A model generated the notes under the pieces. The model searched no databases. It saw only the letters and a program-made list of their open reading frames with translations, and was not told the origin of the DNA. The translations under genes and the position numbers were made by a program. DNA of 64,000 bases from Hydrogenophaga pseudoflava (GTDB lineage: Bacteria > Pseudomonadota > Gammaproteobacteria > Burkholderiales > Burkholderiaceae_C), in NCBI RefSeq assembly GCF_031020795.1, contig NZ_JAVHJP010000002.1, positions 434,001-498,000 of the forward strand, in the 5' to 3' direction. Positions 38,871-47,228 of the stretch are shown piece by piece. Numbering within the stretch: the stretch's first letter is position 1; each line of letters starts with the position of its first letter.

Positions 38871-39371
38871 TCAGCCTTTCTGCGCCAGCTCGCGCGCGGT
38901 CTGCTGGAGGCGCAACCGGTCCACGCCGCTGGCCGGCAGGCTGATCAGCAACTCGAGCCGGCGGCGGATCGCCAGCAGGGTCTGCTTGAAGGCGTCCAGG
39001 CGTTCTTCATCGGAACCCGTCACGTTCGACGGGTCGGGGTAGCCCCAGTGGGCGGTGGCCGGCTGGCCGGGCCAGAACGGGCAGGCCTCGCCGGCGGCGT
39101 TGTCACAGACTGTGATGACGAGGTCCATGGCCGGCGCGTCGGGCTGCGCGAAAACATCCCAGCTCTTGCTGGAGAGACCCTCGGTGGCGATGCCCGCGTC
39201 CTGCAGTGCGCGCAGGGCCAGCGGGTTGGGCTGCTGGTTCTCGCGCGGGCTGCTGCCGGCGGAAAAGCCGCGGAAGCGCTGCTCGCCGCCGACACGGCCG
39301 AGGTGGTTGAGCGCGGCTTCGGCCAGGATGGAGCGGGCGGAGTTGTGGGTGCAGAGAAAGAGGACGTTCAT
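38871..39371 (-). CDS. arsC: Arsenate reductase ArsC (low-molecular-weight phosphatase type)
   Basis: A 166-residue enzyme that reduces arsenate to arsenite for export by Acr3. The P-loop CTHNSARS starts at C7; further redox cysteines C89 and C97 lie in [31 protein letters not shown] and [10 protein letters not shown] are family motifs. The C-terminus is longer than in the staphylococcal enzyme. The ATP-grasp gene precedes it by 21 bp. Confidence 0.93.
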   Translation of the reverse strand: MNVLFLCTHNSARSILAEAALNHLGRVGGEQRFRGFSAGSSPRENQQPNPLALRALQDAGIATEGLSSKSWDVFAQPDAPAMDLVITVCDNAAGEACPFWPGQPATAHWGYPDPSNVTGSDEERLDAFKQTLLAIRRRLELLISLPASGVDRLRLQQTARELAQKG

Positions 39372-39392
39372 GGTGGAGGAGTCGATGGAGTG

Positions 39393-40673
39393 TCAGAGGG
39401 CTCGGGGCAGCACCACCACGGGCGAGAAACCGCCGCCCTCGGTGCGGAAGTTGGTGGTCTGGCCGGCCCAGGTGCGCGCGGCCAGCAGCTGCACCTGGCC
39501 GCGGTAGGTGTAGGCGCGCAGGTCCAGCTTGAGCCGGACGGTCTGGCCGTCCACCGAGACCAGCCGTTCGCTGGGTGGCACGGTGGTCTGGGCGACGTAG
39601 TCGCCGGCCAGGATCTCGTCCCACACGCGCCGGGTGAGCTTGTCGCCGCGGTAGGCCGCGCGGGCACCGAAGCCGGCCGCGGGTTTGAAGAACAGCGTGC
39701 GCCGCTGCGCCCAGAGCGCCTCGGCGTGTTCGGTCGTGACGCGCTGCGTGGCGGGCACGACCCGGCGCAGCAGGGCACGGTCCGCTTCGTCCACGCCCCA
39801 GCTGTCGAGCAGTGCCGCATCGGACAGGGCGATCAGGTTGCGTTTGTCGGCGTACAGCGCGTGGGTGCGCGGGTGCGGCGTGACCACGGCGGCGCCGGCC
39901 AGGTAGGCCTGCTGCAGTGCCTTGTGCGCGCCGTCCTGCAGGTAGAAGTCGGTCAGGCGGTTGTAGACCAGGTCGACCGGCGTGCCGGCGGGCAGGGCGG
40001 GGTGCCAGAGCGCGCCATCGCGCCACTGGAGCTCGCGCGGGTCGGCGACTACGGCGGTCAGGCCGTGCGCGGCGAAGAGCGCGCGCGCCATCTGGAACTC
40101 GGGCGCCAGGTACTGCGCGTCGGGCGCATCGTCCACGATCAGCACCGTGCGCAGCGGTGCCTCACCGCGCTGCGCCCGCCATTCGGCGCGGAACATGTCC
40201 ACAAAGACCTCGTCCAGTTGCCGCAGGGTGTCCTGCGGGTCGAACACCTGCTGGAACGACTCGCAGCAGGCGCGGTGCGCGCGTGCCAGGGCGGCGTTGA
40301 GCAAGGCGCCGCCGGCGTTGCTGTTGATTTCGATCAGGCGCGGCCCGTCGTCGGCGAGGTGGAAGTCATAGCCCATGAAGACACCGGCGGGGCCATGGTC
40401 CAGGGCGGCGATCTGCGGCGCGCGGTCCAGCGCCTGCTGCCGCCAGGCGGGCAGGGCGATCACGCGTTCCAGCGCCGCCACCGCGTCGGTGATCTGGTCC
40501 ATCACGCTCGCGTCGAGGAACACCGCCGAGCGCGAGAACAGGTGCGGGTGGCTCTCGGCCAGGCGGGCGGTCAGTCCGGCCAGCGCGGGTTCGGTCTCCA
40601 GCTGCTCGCGCAGGCGGGGCGTGTCCAGCGTCTGGCAGGCGCAGCCGAGGTTCAGCGCGTCGGCGAGGTTCAT
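39393..40673 (-). CDS. ATP-grasp-like protein of the arsenic operon
   Basis: A 426-residue protein of uncertain function. FMGYDFHLADDGPRLIEINSNAGG, in the first half, looks like an ATP-grasp metal-binding segment, and TLFFKPAAGFGARAAYRG with LKLDLRAYTYRG, in the second half, like the ATP- and substrate-binding elements of glutathione-synthetase-like enzymes. The order suggests a permuted ligase. Its ATG overlaps the arsR stop by four bases. An acid-amine ligase acting on a thiol, peptide or arsenical is inference from context only. Confidence 0.6.
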   Translation of the reverse strand: MNLADALNLGCACQTLDTPRLREQLETEPALAGLTARLAESHPHLFSRSAVFLDASVMDQITDAVAALERVIALPAWRQQALDRAPQIAALDHGPAGVFMGYDFHLADDGPRLIEINSNAGGALLNAALARAHRACCESFQQVFDPQDTLRQLDEVFVDMFRAEWRAQRGEAPLRTVLIVDDAPDAQYLAPEFQMARALFAAHGLTAVVADPRELQWRDGALWHPALPAGTPVDLVYNRLTDFYLQDGAHKALQQAYLAGAAVVTPHPRTHALYADKRNLIALSDAALLDSWGVDEADRALLRRVVPATQRVTTEHAEALWAQRRTLFFKPAAGFGARAAYRGDKLTRRVWDEILAGDYVAQTTVPPSERLVSVDGQTVRLKLDLRAYTYRGQVQLLAARTWAGQTTNFRTEGGGFSPVVVLPRAL

Positions 40674-41020
40674 GCCGGGTCTCCGCAGTCGGTGCAGGCC
40701 GAAGGCGCCACCTCGCAGGGCTGTCCGCCGCAGCAGTGTTCGGTCAGGTAACCCAGCAGGGCGTTCATGCGGTCGAAGTGGGCGCGGTAGATCAGGTGGC
40801 GGCCCTGCGGTTCGGCGCTCACCAGATCGGCGTGCACCAGTTCCTTGAGATGGAACGACAGCGAACTGGGCGCGACACCCAGGCGCTCGGCGATGGCGCC
40901 CGGCGTCAGGCCCGCCGGGCCGGCCACCACCAGCTCGCGGAAGGCGCGCAGACGCACGACCTGGGACAGGGCGGTGAGGGCGCTCAGGGCCTGTTGCTCG
41001 GCGGGTGTTTTTGTTTCCAT
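40670..41020 (-). CDS. arsR: ArsR-family arsenic-responsive repressor
   Basis: A 116-residue winged-helix repressor. The recognition region is AERLGVAPSSLSFHLKELVHADLV. The helix-4 CVC metal site of plasmid ArsR is missing; instead the C-terminus has C96, C97 and C102 (plus C109, C112), the arrangement known from Acidithiobacillus ferrooxidans ArsR. It heads the operon arsR-ATP-grasp-arsC-acr3. A perfect palindrome at its start codon is the probable operator. Confidence 0.92.
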   Translation of the reverse strand: METKTPAEQQALSALTALSQVVRLRAFRELVVAGPAGLTPGAIAERLGVAPSSLSFHLKELVHADLVSAEPQGRHLIYRAHFDRMNALLGYLTEHCCGGQPCEVAPSACTDCGDPA

Positions 41021-41040
41021 ATTTCAATGATAGTTGAAAT
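41021..41040. promoter_or_regulatory. ArsR operator over a near-leaderless promoter
   Basis: ATTTCAA - TGATAG - TTGAAAT is a perfect 7-bp inverted repeat touching the arsR start codon. On the minus strand TATCAT (a -10 box) lies in the spacer and right arm, six bases before the ATG. Repressor bound here would block RNA polymerase. Confidence 0.65.
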
Positions 41041-41048
41041 GTAGGAAT

Positions 41049-41075
41049 GAAAACACGCCGCTGGTCGCGGCGTGT
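41049..41075 (-). terminator. Terminator after ppk2
   Basis: On the minus strand ACACGCCGC - GACCA - GCGGCGTGT (9-bp perfect stem) is followed by TTTTC, eight bases after the ppk2 stop. It separates ppk2 from the arsenic operon. Confidence 0.7.
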
Positions 41076-41082
41076 GCGGTGG

Positions 41083-42006
41083 TCAGTACACCGTCGGGAC
41101 CATCATGTCGGCCGGCACCGCCTGGCGCTTGTAGTCCTCGTGGCGCTCGCGCTGGGGCAGCACGATGGCCGGGCGCTCAATCTCGTGGTAGGGCATCTGG
41201 CCCAGCAGGTGGTGGATGCAGTTCAGACGAGCCTTCTTCTTGTCGTCGGCCTGCACCACCCACCAGGGCGACTCGGGGATGTGGGTGCGCTCCAGCATCA
41301 CCTCCTTGGCCTTGGTGTAGAGCTCCCAGCGGCGGCGCGATTCCAGGTCCATCGGGCTGAGCTTCCACTGCTTGAGCGGGTCGTGGATGCGGCCCATGAA
41401 GCGCAGGTGCTGCTCTTCGTCGGAGATCGAGAACCAGTACTTGATGAGCTGGATGCCGTTGCGCACCAGCATCTTCTCGAACTCGGGCACGTCGCGGAAG
41501 AAGGCCTCGTACTGCTCGTCGCTGCAGAAGCCCATGACCTTCTCGACGCCGGCGCGGTTGTACCAGCTGCGGTCCAGCAGCACGATCTCGCCGCCGGCCG
41601 GGAGGTGCGTCACGTAGCGCTGGAAGTACCACTGCGTGCGCTCGCGGTCGTTGGGCGCGGGCAGCGCGACCACGCGGCAGACCCGCGGGTTCAGCCGCTG
41701 GGTGATGCGCTTGATCACGCCGCCCTTGCCCGCGGCGTCGCGGCCCTCGAAGATGATCACGACCCGGTGCCCGGTCGCGACCACCCAGTCCTGCAGCTTG
41801 ACCAGCTCACCCTGCAGCCGGAACAGCTCGCGGAAGTAGTGGATGCGGCTGGACGCGTTTGAGCCGGGTCGCCCAGCGTCCTCGCCCAGGCGGTCCTCCA
41901 TCTCCAGCTCGAACTCCTCGTCCAGCGAGTCGAGCAGGTCCTCGCGCAGCTGCGCGATCTGCTGGTCTGTCCGGAGCGCCGTGTCGCCGTTCATGCTGCC
42001 GCCCAT
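41083..42006 (-). CDS. ppk2: Polyphosphate kinase 2
   Basis: A 307-residue P-loop kinase that transfers phosphate between polyphosphate and nucleotides. Walker A is FEGRDAAGKGG; Walker B and lid are LLDRSWYNRAGVEKVMGF; WQVWWV-type SPWWVVQADDKKKARLN is near the end. The size fits a single-domain class I PPK2. The ATG chosen overlaps the phoX stop (TGATG); another ATG lies four codons later. It is probably co-transcribed with phoX. Confidence 0.93.
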   Translation of the reverse strand: MGGSMNGDTALRTDQQIAQLREDLLDSLDEEFELEMEDRLGEDAGRPGSNASSRIHYFRELFRLQGELVKLQDWVVATGHRVVIIFEGRDAAGKGGVIKRITQRLNPRVCRVVALPAPNDRERTQWYFQRYVTHLPAGGEIVLLDRSWYNRAGVEKVMGFCSDEQYEAFFRDVPEFEKMLVRNGIQLIKYWFSISDEEQHLRFMGRIHDPLKQWKLSPMDLESRRRWELYTKAKEVMLERTHIPESPWWVVQADDKKKARLNCIHHLLGQMPYHEIERPAIVLPQRERHEDYKRQAVPADMMVPTVY

Positions 42007-44165
42007 CAGCTGCCGATCACGCCGCCATCGTTCTTGGTGATGACGATGGTGGCCGAGCGCGGGCGCTGGCCGGCGCCGTAGCCGGCGTTGGCAGGCCACT
42101 GGCTGGTGTATTTGGACGGATCGGCCACGTCGGCCATCTTGGTGCCTTCGCCCGGGTGCTGGATGTTGATGAACACCGCACGGCCGTCGGCGGTCTCGCA
42201 CCAGCCGGTGATCTCGCAGTCCTTGGGGCCGACGAGGAAGCGTGCCAGCGTGGACGGCGTCGGGGTCTTGCCCACGTAGGTGGTGACTTCCTTGTCGCCA
42301 TGCTTGATGGTGCGGGCACCGCCGTCGCCCTGCTTGCCGGGGATGGCGGCCAGCATCATGCAGTTGGTCTTGTCGGTGTAGGCGCCGTCGTCGGTCTGGA
42401 TCCAGCAGATGCCGGTGGCCGGGCTGAACACCAGGCCGTCGGGCGAGGACATGTCGTTCTCGTCGGTCAGGTTCGACAGGTTCACGCTGGCCTTGTCGGC
42501 ATCGGCTTCCGAGCCGAACACATAGATGTCCCACTTGAACGTCAGGCCGGCGGGCGAGGCGTCGGCCAGGCGCGCGATATGGCCATGCACGTTGCCCTTC
42601 TGCTCCTTGCCGGCCTTGAGGTCGGTGTAGACGCGCGGGTTGGCGGCGTCGGCGGTGGCCACGGTGCGGGCGCTGTTGTTGGTCAGCGTGAAGTAGACGT
42701 CGCCGGTGCGCGGGTGCACGCCGTTCCATTCCGGGCGGTCCATCTTGGTGGCGCCCACCGCGTCGGCGGCCAGGCGGGTGAAGATGGCCACGTCGGCATT
42801 GCTCTTGAACTCGAAGTAGGAGCTGTTGGCGATCTGCGGGTTGTTCATCGACAGTTCCAGCCACTGGCCGGTGCCGTCGCCCTTGAAGCGGGCGGCGTAC
42901 AGGGTGCCCTTGTCCAGGTACTTGTCACCGGCGGCCAGGCGGTTGGCCGGCTCGGCGTCCTTCGGGTCCCACTTGGCCTCGGAGACGAACTTGTAGATGT
43001 ACTCGCCACGGGCGTCGTCGCCCATGTAGGCCACGATGGGCTGTCCGGCCACCGGCCTGGCGAAGGCCACGCTCTCGTGGGCAAAACGGCCCAGGCCGGT
43101 GCGCTTGCGCATCGGGGCGGCGGTGTCGTAAGCGTCCACCTCGACCACATAGCCGAAGGTGTTCATCTCGTTGCGGTAGTCGTCCTTGGCCGAGGCGCCG
43201 ATGGCGCTGTTGTTCCAGCGCGCGAAGCGGTCGTCGCTGCCACCGCTCTCCCAGCCGTGGCGGCTGGCGGCGCCGGCGTTGCGGCCGTAGCGCTTGAGCG
43301 CCTGGACCTGCTTGTCCTTCTTGCGCGCGTCGTCGTCCTTGGCGTCGCGGAAGAAGTAGCCGAACCAGTTTTCTTCACCGCTGACGAAGGTGCCCCAGGG
43401 CGTCTTGCCGGTGCCGCAGTTGTTGAGGGTGCCGCGGCAGGCGGTGGCGTCGGCGCTGTACTTGGTGACCAGGTGCTCGCTGCCACGGGCCGGGCCGTGG
43501 ACGACGGCCGGCGTCATGGTGGTGATGCGGCGGTTGAACGGCGAGGCGGCCTTGTAGGCCCAGCGCTTGCCGTCGGTCTGCACCTCGACGAAGGACAGGC
43601 CGTGAATGGCCAGCTCCTTGTCGATCTCGGCGGCGGGGCGGGGCAGGGTGGCGGTGCCGCCGTTGGCGTGGATGAAGAAGGAGGCCAGCTTCTCGTCGGT
43701 GGTGGCTTCGTGGTTCACGCCCAGGATGCCGCGGCTGTTGTAGCCGGCCGAGGGTTTGCCCGAGGCGTCCAGCCCGAACCACTCCATGCCGTCGTGGTGG
43801 TCACCGGCGCGCTGTTCGAACTGGGTGTCGGTGCCGTCGTTCTTGAACGGGGCCACGCCCGCGGCCAGCGGGTCGCCCAGCGCGTAGATCACCTGGGCGG
43901 TGTAGCCCTCGGGCACCAGCACCTTGTCGGCGGTGCTCTTGGGCACGGCCTTGAAGCCCAGGCGGTCGAGCTGGGTGGCGCTGCCGCTGCCCATGGTGGT
44001 GGCGCAGCCGGTGACGGACGCAGCGCCCACGGCCGCACCCGCCAGCCCCGCGCCGCGGAACAGGCTGCGGCGGCTCAGGCGGGTTTCCAGGATCTCTTCG
44101 AAGGCCGGGTTGCTGGTGGTGTTCGACGCCTCGTTGTTGAAGTGCGATTCGGTTTTGTGGCTCAT
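42006..44165 (-). CDS. phoX: PhoX-family alkaline phosphatase (DUF839)
   Basis: A 719-residue exported phosphatase that releases phosphate from organic esters during starvation. A Tat signal SRRSLFRGAGLAG starts at residue 31, ending near a lipobox-like VTGCA. Typical PhoX segments follow: GVNHEATTDE, FVSGEENWFGYFF, YKFVSEAKWDP, NNPRVYTDL-type and DGLVFSPATGICWIQTDDG. A Pho-box-like site lies upstream, so PhoB control is likely. ppk2 follows in the same operon. Confidence 0.93.
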   Translation of the reverse strand: MSHKTESHFNNEASNTTSNPAFEEILETRLSRRSLFRGAGLAGAAVGAASVTGCATTMGSGSATQLDRLGFKAVPKSTADKVLVPEGYTAQVIYALGDPLAAGVAPFKNDGTDTQFEQRAGDHHDGMEWFGLDASGKPSAGYNSRGILGVNHEATTDEKLASFFIHANGGTATLPRPAAEIDKELAIHGLSFVEVQTDGKRWAYKAASPFNRRITTMTPAVVHGPARGSEHLVTKYSADATACRGTLNNCGTGKTPWGTFVSGEENWFGYFFRDAKDDDARKKDKQVQALKRYGRNAGAASRHGWESGGSDDRFARWNNSAIGASAKDDYRNEMNTFGYVVEVDAYDTAAPMRKRTGLGRFAHESVAFARPVAGQPIVAYMGDDARGEYIYKFVSEAKWDPKDAEPANRLAAGDKYLDKGTLYAARFKGDGTGQWLELSMNNPQIANSSYFEFKSNADVAIFTRLAADAVGATKMDRPEWNGVHPRTGDVYFTLTNNSARTVATADAANPRVYTDLKAGKEQKGNVHGHIARLADASPAGLTFKWDIYVFGSEADADKASVNLSNLTDENDMSSPDGLVFSPATGICWIQTDDGAYTDKTNCMMLAAIPGKQGDGGARTIKHGDKEVTTYVGKTPTPSTLARFLVGPKDCEITGWCETADGRAVFINIQHPGEGTKMADVADPSKYTSQWPANAGYGAGQRPRSATIVITKNDGGVIGS

Positions 44166-44213
44166 GTCGCTTCCGCGTGGGTTGATGGAAAACGCGTGGA
44201 GTCTCTGCGGGGG

Positions 44214-44232
44214 GTGTGAAAGTTTGATGACG
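44214..44232 (-). promoter_or_regulatory. Pho box upstream of phoX
   Basis: On the minus strand CGTCATCAAACTTTCACACC holds two half-sites (CGTCA and TTTCA) about 11 bp apart, fitting a degenerate PhoB box before phoX. Confidence 0.55.
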
Positions 44233-44263
44233 TTTGTGTGGCGGTTCGCGGCGCCGTGGTGCG

Positions 44264-44284
44264 CCGTCAAAAAAGTTTCATCGG
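44264..44284 (+). promoter_or_regulatory. Pho box upstream of the olsB-like gene
   Basis: CCGTCAAAAAAGTTTCATCG has half-sites CGTCA and TTTCA 11 bp apart with an A-rich spacer, as in PhoB boxes. It is back-to-back with the phoX site and about 45 bp before the olsB-like start. Confidence 0.55.
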
Positions 44285-44326
44285 CATGCCACGCGAGGGA
44301 CATGCCGAGGAGGGAGCATCGTGGCC

Positions 44327-45247
44327 ATGAGCAACCGAACCATCCATCCTGCGTCCGCTGTGGACGCCATCCTCACCCAGGAGCCCACCATGCGAGAACT
44401 GCCCACCCCGACGCTGGACCTGTCGCCGCTGCCCGACTTCCGGAGGTCACTTCACCCCCGCACGGACGCGCCCGCTGCGGTGGTGGTCCCCGGTGCGGTG
44501 GTCCAGGCACCGGCCGGCATCGACGTCGGCTGGGCGCGGCACCTGGACGAGGTTCGTGAGGCGCAGCGCCTGAGGTACGAGGTGTTCGCCGGCGAGATGG
44601 GGGCCATCCTCTCCAACGCCGTGCCGGGCCACGACGTCGACCTGTTCGACGACTATTGCGAGCACCTGCTGGTCCGCGACGGTGCCACGCGCAAGGTGAT
44701 CGGTACCTACCGCGTGCTCACGCCCCAGCAGGCCAAGCGCGCCGGCAGCACCTACAGCGACACCGAGTTCGACTTGGTGCGCCTGCGCCCGCTGCGCGAG
44801 AGCATGGTGGAGCTGGGCCGCAGCTGCGTGCACCGCGACCACCGCCAGGGCGGCGTGATCATGGCCCTGTGGGGCGCGCTGGCGGCCTTCATGCAGCGCA
44901 ACCGGCTGGACACCATGATCGGCTGCGCCAGCATCCCCATGCAGTACGAGGGCCCTCACGGCATGATCGGCGGCGGCCACGCGGCGGCCAGCATCTGGCG
45001 CCAGGTGAAGGACAAGCACATGGCCCCGATCGACTGCCACGTGCGGCCCCGGCTGCCGCTGCCGGTGGAACGGCTGGACAGCACGCTGGAGGTGGAGCCG
45101 CCGGCGCTGATCAAGGGCTATCTGCGCCTGGGTGCCAAGGTCATGGGCCCGCCGGCCTGGGACCCGGATTTCAACGCGGCCGACCTGCCGATGATCATGC
45201 GCATCGCCGAGATGCCGGCGCGGTACCGGCGCCACTTCGGGGTGTGA
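44327..45247 (+). CDS. olsB: OlsB-like N-acyltransferase (ornithine lipid synthesis)
   Basis: A 306-residue GNAT-fold acyltransferase. The core has EVREAQRLRYEVFAGEMGA, DDYCEHLLV, KVIGTYRVL and VELGRSCVHRDHRQG, characteristic of OlsB-type enzymes that attach a 3-hydroxyacyl chain to the amino group of ornithine. The substrate is inferred. GAGGAGGG lies upstream of a GTG (6 bases earlier) and this ATG; an ATG at codon 22 after CAGGAG is also possible. With the genes behind it, it forms the likely membrane-lipid remodelling operon. No olsA partner is in the window. Confidence 0.75.
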   Translation: MSNRTIHPASAVDAILTQEPTMRELPTPTLDLSPLPDFRRSLHPRTDAPAAVVVPGAVVQAPAGIDVGWARHLDEVREAQRLRYEVFAGEMGAILSNAVPGHDVDLFDDYCEHLLVRDGATRKVIGTYRVLTPQQAKRAGSTYSDTEFDLVRLRPLRESMVELGRSCVHRDHRQGGVIMALWGALAAFMQRNRLDTMIGCASIPMQYEGPHGMIGGGHAAASIWRQVKDKHMAPIDCHVRPRLPLPVERLDSTLEVEPPALIKGYLRLGAKVMGPPAWDPDFNAADLPMIMRIAEMPARYRRHFGV

Positions 45248-45249
45248 AC

Positions 45250-46158
45250 ATGGCACCCCCTCGCGCCGCCTTCGGCGTCACCCCCCCAGGGGGGCGGAGC
45301 CTGTGGCCCGGCATAGCCGGTTCCACGGCTCCACTGGATGAGGGCGCTGCTCCGGCTGCGCCGTCGTTGCGGGCTGTGTTCATTTCGGACATTCATCTGG
45401 GCACACCGGGTTGTCAGGCTGACGCGCTGCTCGACTTTCTCAAGCACCACCCCAGCGACACGCTGTACCTGGTGGGCGACATCGTCGACGGCTGGCAGAT
45501 GCGGCGGCGCTGGTTCTGGCCGCAGTCGCACAACGACGTGGTGCAGAAGCTGCTGCGCCGCGCGCGCAAAGGCTGCCGGGTGGTGTTCGTGCCGGGCAAC
45601 CACGACGAGTTCGCGCGCCAGTTCGACGGCATGCACTTCGGCGGCATCGAGGTGGCCAACGAGGCGGTGCACACCACCGCCGACGGCCGCCACCTCTGGG
45701 TGGTCCACGGCGACCACTTCGACGGCGTGATCCAGTGCGCCAAGTGGCTGGCCCATGTGGGCGACTGGGCTTACGGTGTGACGCTCGAGCTCAACCGCCA
45801 CTTCAACCGAATCCGCCACAAGCTGGGCCTGCCGTACTGGTCGCTCTCGCAGTACCTCAAGCACAAGGTCAAGCGCGCGGTCAGCCACGTGAACGACTTC
45901 GAGCGCGCCGTGGCGGCCGAGGCGCGCGAGCGCGGCTACCACGGCGTGGTCTGCGGCCACATCCACCGGCCCGAGATGCGCGTCATCGACGGCACGCTGT
46001 ATGCCAACGACGGCGACTGGGTCGAGAGCCTCTCGGCCCTGGTCGAACACCGCGATGGCCGGCTGGAGCTGGTGCACTGGCACCCGATGGGGCACGGCGG
46101 CCTGACCCTGCCGCTGAAGGAACCACAAGCCCACCCGGGAGTCCTTGCTCCCGCATGA
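45250..46158 (+). CDS. PlcP/LpxH-like metallophosphoesterase
   Basis: A 302-residue calcineurin-type phosphoesterase. Metal motifs appear in order: FISDIHLG, VGDIVDGW, PGNHDEF, VHGDHFD and CGHIHRPEM. Automatic annotation would say UDP-2,3-diacylglucosamine diphosphatase. Its place between an olsB-like gene and a GT4 glycosyltransferase under a Pho box instead fits PlcP, the phospholipase C that removes phospholipid head groups during phosphate starvation. The first ~38 residues are encoded by an intergenic-type repeat; the real start may be a TTG at the LRAVFISDIHLG segment. Confidence 0.75.
   Translation: MAPPRAAFGVTPPGGRSLWPGIAGSTAPLDEGAAPAAPSLRAVFISDIHLGTPGCQADALLDFLKHHPSDTLYLVGDIVDGWQMRRRWFWPQSHNDVVQKLLRRARKGCRVVFVPGNHDEFARQFDGMHFGGIEVANEAVHTTADGRHLWVVHGDHFDGVIQCAKWLAHVGDWAYGVTLELNRHFNRIRHKLGLPYWSLSQYLKHKVKRAVSHVNDFERAVAAEARERGYHGVVCGHIHRPEMRVIDGTLYANDGDWVESLSALVEHRDGRLELVHWHPMGHGGLTLPLKEPQAHPGVLAPA
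45254..45320. repeat. Comamonadaceae-type intergenic repeat, copy A
   Basis: G/C-only stretch with nested palindromes: GCCGCCTTCGGCG-like arms, then CCCCCC-A-GGGGGG and GGCCCGGC. Its design matches copy B before phoB and a repeat I recall from Comamonadaceae intergenic regions. Here it is read through as the N-terminus of the plcP-like gene. Confidence 0.55.
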
Positions 46159-47228
46159 AAATCCTGCTGGTGACCGACGCCTGGCAGCCGCAGGTCAATG
46201 GCGTGGTCACCACGCTGGTGGAACTGGTCCGCCACCTGCAGGGCGCCGGCCATCTGGTGACGGTGATCCATCCCGGGCAGTTCCGCACCCGGCCCTGCCC
46301 GGGCTACCCGGGCATCGAGCTGGCGCTGTTCCCGGGGGCGCGGCTGCGCCGGCTGATGGACGAGGCCATGCCCGACGCCATCCACATCGCCACCGAAGGC
46401 CCGCTGGGCTGGGCGGCGCGTCGCCATTGCCTGCGCCACGGCTGGCCCTTCACCACCGCCTTCCACACCCGCTTTCCCGAGATGCTGCAGTTGACCCTGG
46501 GCGTGCCGCTGACCTGGGGCTACGCGCTGCTGCGGCGCTTCCACCGGCCCAGCCGAGGGGTGATGGTGCCGACCGCCGGGGTGCGCCACCTGCTGGAGCA
46601 GCGCGGCTTTGGCAATCTCCGCGACTGGACGCATGGTGTGGACACCCGGCTGTTCAGCTTCCATGCCGAACCGCGCGAATGCGCGGGGCTGGGTCATCTG
46701 GCGCGGCCCGTGAGTCTGTTCGTCGGCCGTCTCTCGCACGAAAAAAACATCCAGGCCTTTCTGGACCTGGACGTCCCGGGCAGCAAGGTGGTGTGTGGCG
46801 TCGGGCCGCTGGAGCAGGCGCTGCGCGACCGCTACCCCGGCGTGCACTGGGTGGGGTTGCTGGCGCGGCGTGAGCTGGCCGAGGTGTACGCCGCGGCCGA
46901 CGTGTTCGTGTTCCCCAGCCTGCACGAGACCTTCGGACTGGTCATGCTCGAAGCCATGGCCAGCGGCCTGCCCGTGGCCGCCTTTCCCGTCGACGGTCCG
47001 CTGGAGGTGATCGGCGACTCGCCGGCTGGCGCGATGCACACCGACCTGCGCCAGGCCTGGTCGCAGGCGCTGCGGGTGCGCCGTCACCTCGCCCGGCGGC
47101 GCGCACAGGATTTCGGCTGGGAGCGGGTGGCCGCACTGTTCCTCTCCCATCTGGTGCGGCTGCCCGATCAGCGACGGCCGTCTTGTCACACAACCGTCAT
47201 CGGACGGTCGAATAATCGTCACCGATGA
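46155..47228 (+). CDS. GT4-family glycosyltransferase (Agt/SqdX-like)
   Basis: A 357-residue GT-B transferase. The N-terminal domain starts with LLVTDAWQPQVNGVVTT; the C-terminal domain has VSLFVGRLSHEKNIQAF and FPSLHETFGLVMLEAMASG, the nucleotide-sugar site with its E-x7-E. This type includes diacylglycerol glycosyltransferases such as SqdX and Agt. After a PlcP-like enzyme it would glycosylate the released diacylglycerol. It overlaps the previous stop (ATGA). Its last ~20 residues are encoded by the ppk promoter region, including a Pho box. Confidence 0.78.
   Translation: MKILLVTDAWQPQVNGVVTTLVELVRHLQGAGHLVTVIHPGQFRTRPCPGYPGIELALFPGARLRRLMDEAMPDAIHIATEGPLGWAARRHCLRHGWPFTTAFHTRFPEMLQLTLGVPLTWGYALLRRFHRPSRGVMVPTAGVRHLLEQRGFGNLRDWTHGVDTRLFSFHAEPRECAGLGHLARPVSLFVGRLSHEKNIQAFLDLDVPGSKVVCGVGPLEQALRDRYPGVHWVGLLARRELAEVYAAADVFVFPSLHETFGLVMLEAMASGLPVAAFPVDGPLEVIGDSPAGAMHTDLRQAWSQALRVRRHLARRRAQDFGWERVAALFLSHLVRLPDQRRPSCHTTVIGRSNNRHR
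47183..47216 (+). promoter_or_regulatory. Pho box and -10 of ppk inside the preceding gene
   Basis: TTGTCA-CACAA-CCGTCA: two half-sites exactly 11 bp apart, followed 11 bases later by AATAAT, which ends eight bases before the ppk ATG. A PhoB-dependent, nearly leaderless ppk promoter is likely. Confidence 0.7.

Noticed and set aside
45250..46158. True LpxH (UDP-2,3-diacylglucosamine diphosphatase)
   Set aside because: The motif set fits the superfamily, but the context (Pho box, olsB-like, GT4 glycosyltransferase, ppk) fits PlcP better. Not proven; kept as an alternative.
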